Shown piece by piece: positions 63,037 through 64,000 of a stretch of DNA of 64,000 nucleotides (position 1 is the first letter of the stretch; each line of letters opens with the position of its first letter). Where the stretch lies: the NCBI RefSeq assembly GCF_052857255.1, contig NC_135505.1, forward strand, positions 46,578,520 through 46,642,519, read 5' to 3'. This DNA is from Amblyomma americanum (lineage: Eukaryota; Arthropoda; Arachnida; Ixodida; Ixodidae). Under the pieces are notes generated by a model that was not told the origin of the DNA, did no database searches, and was given only the letters and a program-made list of their open reading frames with translations. The position numbers and the translations under genes are program-made.

Positions 63037-63131
<95 letters not shown>
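62419..63131. repeat. AT microsatellite plus 120-bp repeat array with hairpin
   Basis: TA runs at about 62,419-62,502, 62,623-62,704, 62,818-62,846 and 63,038-63,131. Between them lie three direct copies of a 120-base unit containing CGTAGGTTACGTTGGCTCCG, GTGGACACTTCTACATGGAC and TTTATTTATCAACGTTTCGA; a fourth partial copy is inverted at 62,961-63,037. Frames of repeated Ile-Tyr here are artefacts. Confidence 0.92.
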
Positions 63132-63133
<2 letters not shown>

Positions 63134-63136
63134 CAA

Positions 63137-63590
63137 TTAGCACGTACGTGTGCGTCTGCAAATTCCTTTCCCAAGCACGCATTAGGTTTTTTCTTGCGTA
63201 TTGCAAGAGCTTCAAAAGGCTTCGAAGGGCGAGATTCTCCAGGTAGGCTGCCAATAACTCGCCATATTCTCGTCGTCGGTGAGAACACAGTCAAGCTAGC
63301 GCAGACTGAGGCCCATTGCGACCTGTACAGCTTGTTCGTGTGCCGTCTAATCGCAGAGTTCAGCCTATATAAGGTCGTCTTCAGTTCCCTGTCGTCCTTC
63401 TTCCGCACGAGCTGGCGCGCCGCCCTTCTTCCTGTTGCGCAAAGGTTTCTTAGTTTTAAATATGGGGCCGGAAAATGATCAGGTAACTTGCCCGCCGTAG
63501 TTGCTGCTAGCTTACTAGAAATCATTTTGTCAACAACATCTCCAGAAAGACGTTCTAGGTGCTCTCTGTACTGGCCGGCTGGAACTCGCT
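63137..63590 (-). pseudogene. LINE O ORF2, upstream linker before RT
   Basis: Minus strand: LRNLCATGRRAARQLVRKKD (63,455), LNSAIRRHTNKLYRSQWAS (63,375), FSPTTRIWRVIGSLPG (63,290), FEALAIRKKK (63,215) and KEFADAHVRAN (63,165). This is the region between endonuclease and RT of the same LINE type. It lines up with 62,405 downward if the repeat array is removed. Confidence 0.75.
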
Positions 63591-64000
63591 CAGTCGCAGA
63601 GCAGCCACAGGGTGGCAGCAAAGCCTCGCTGAAGGCTCGAAATGCTACTGTAATGTAGCTATCACTACAAAATACGTATTTTACTTGCCTTGACAGTGCG
63701 TAGCGTTCCAGAATTCGTTTGCAGCTTCTAATACGCAATAGCATTGCCAGTAGCAGTGCAATTATGATTAAAGTATTTGATCCCTCTACATGAGCCCGCC
63801 TCGAACAAAATTTCTGGCTACGCCACTGCACCTGGGAGACCACACTTCTGGCCACACGGCCAGGTGAACAGCGCAAGTTGATGGACAGGGCTAGGCTGGA
63901 GGGGTAGGCCAGGGGACTCTTGAACCTAAAGCCCTCCTGGCAGGGTTTTTATATTTCTTAATAAATAAAGTTTACCCTCCTCCTCCTAACAATCACGGTG
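63591..64000. other. unassigned, with possible transposon ends
   Basis: CTGGCTACGCCACTG at 63,813 is the reverse complement of a CAGTGGCGTAGC terminal motif common in non-autonomous DNA transposons. At 63,960 AATAAATAAAGTTTACCCTC is a plus-strand polyadenylation-type end like those of LINE tails here. Neither is proven. Confidence 0.35.

Noticed and set aside
62416..63254. Further Ile-Tyr rich frames, some joined to other sequence
   Set aside because: Same artefact of TA runs. Only the flanking LINE O residues and the repeat units are meaningful.

Overview
The window looks like gene-poor, transposon-saturated arthropod nuclear DNA, most likely from a hard tick (Ixodidae). That placement is inferred from remembered family style: tRNA-derived SINEs with a CCGCCGCGGTGG-type head, Penelope-like elements with GIY-YIG ends, LINEs with PHD/esterase ORF1 proteins, and LINE tails ending in AATAAA. 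No search was run. I see no convincing host protein gene, rRNA gene, functional tRNA gene or CRISPR array. Nearly every coding signal belongs to a mobile element, and most are broken.

Layout. 1-5.4 kb: a decayed + strand LINE split by a mariner (about 1.1-2.3 kb) and a SINE (3609-3924). 6.4-7.4 kb: Penelope 3' fragment. 7.65-12.5 kb: a Tx1/L1-like LINE on the minus strand with a large internal deletion, plus a 3' fragment of a relative. 12.6-16.9 kb: mosaic of SINE and LINE 3' fragments. 16,928-36,447: a Russian-doll stack. A Ty3/gypsy element (A) sits in a LINE fragment. A second Ty3/gypsy element (B, 17,799-31,978) sits in the gag of A. B contains a LINE (about 18,405-23,000, minus) and a Penelope-like element (24,865-29,953). 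The Penelope element is split by a Tc1-like transposon (26,109-28,410) whose transposase gene has a clean intron. A also carries a solo LTR from a third family (32,834-33,681). 36.5-42.4 kb: more LINE, Penelope and SINE debris.

Two full-length LINEs with intact frames follow. LINE J (42,465-47,638) has a 6-bp target duplication, a 49-bp tandem array in its 5' region, an ORF1 with zinc-finger and SGNH-esterase motifs, and an ORF2 with no usable AUG that lies in the -1 frame behind a T TTT TTG heptamer. LINE M (50,151-54,690) has 257-bp promoter monomers, each with TGACGTCA plus TATAAAA, and ORFs joined by a stop/start arrangement. 54.7-64 kb: SINEs, RNase H-bearing LINE remnants, a possible P-element-like transposase remnant, and an AT-rich minisatellite with a large hairpin (62.4-63.1 kb) interrupting a LINE.

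The intact LINEs could in principle supply reverse transcription in trans for SINEs. The palindromic CRE-like octamer TGACGTCA recurs in the LTRs of element A, the monomers of LINE M and the repeat hosting LINE J, often near a TATA box, which hints at a shared transcription strategy. Element boundaries without a stated target duplication are approximate, and similarity statements are by eye.
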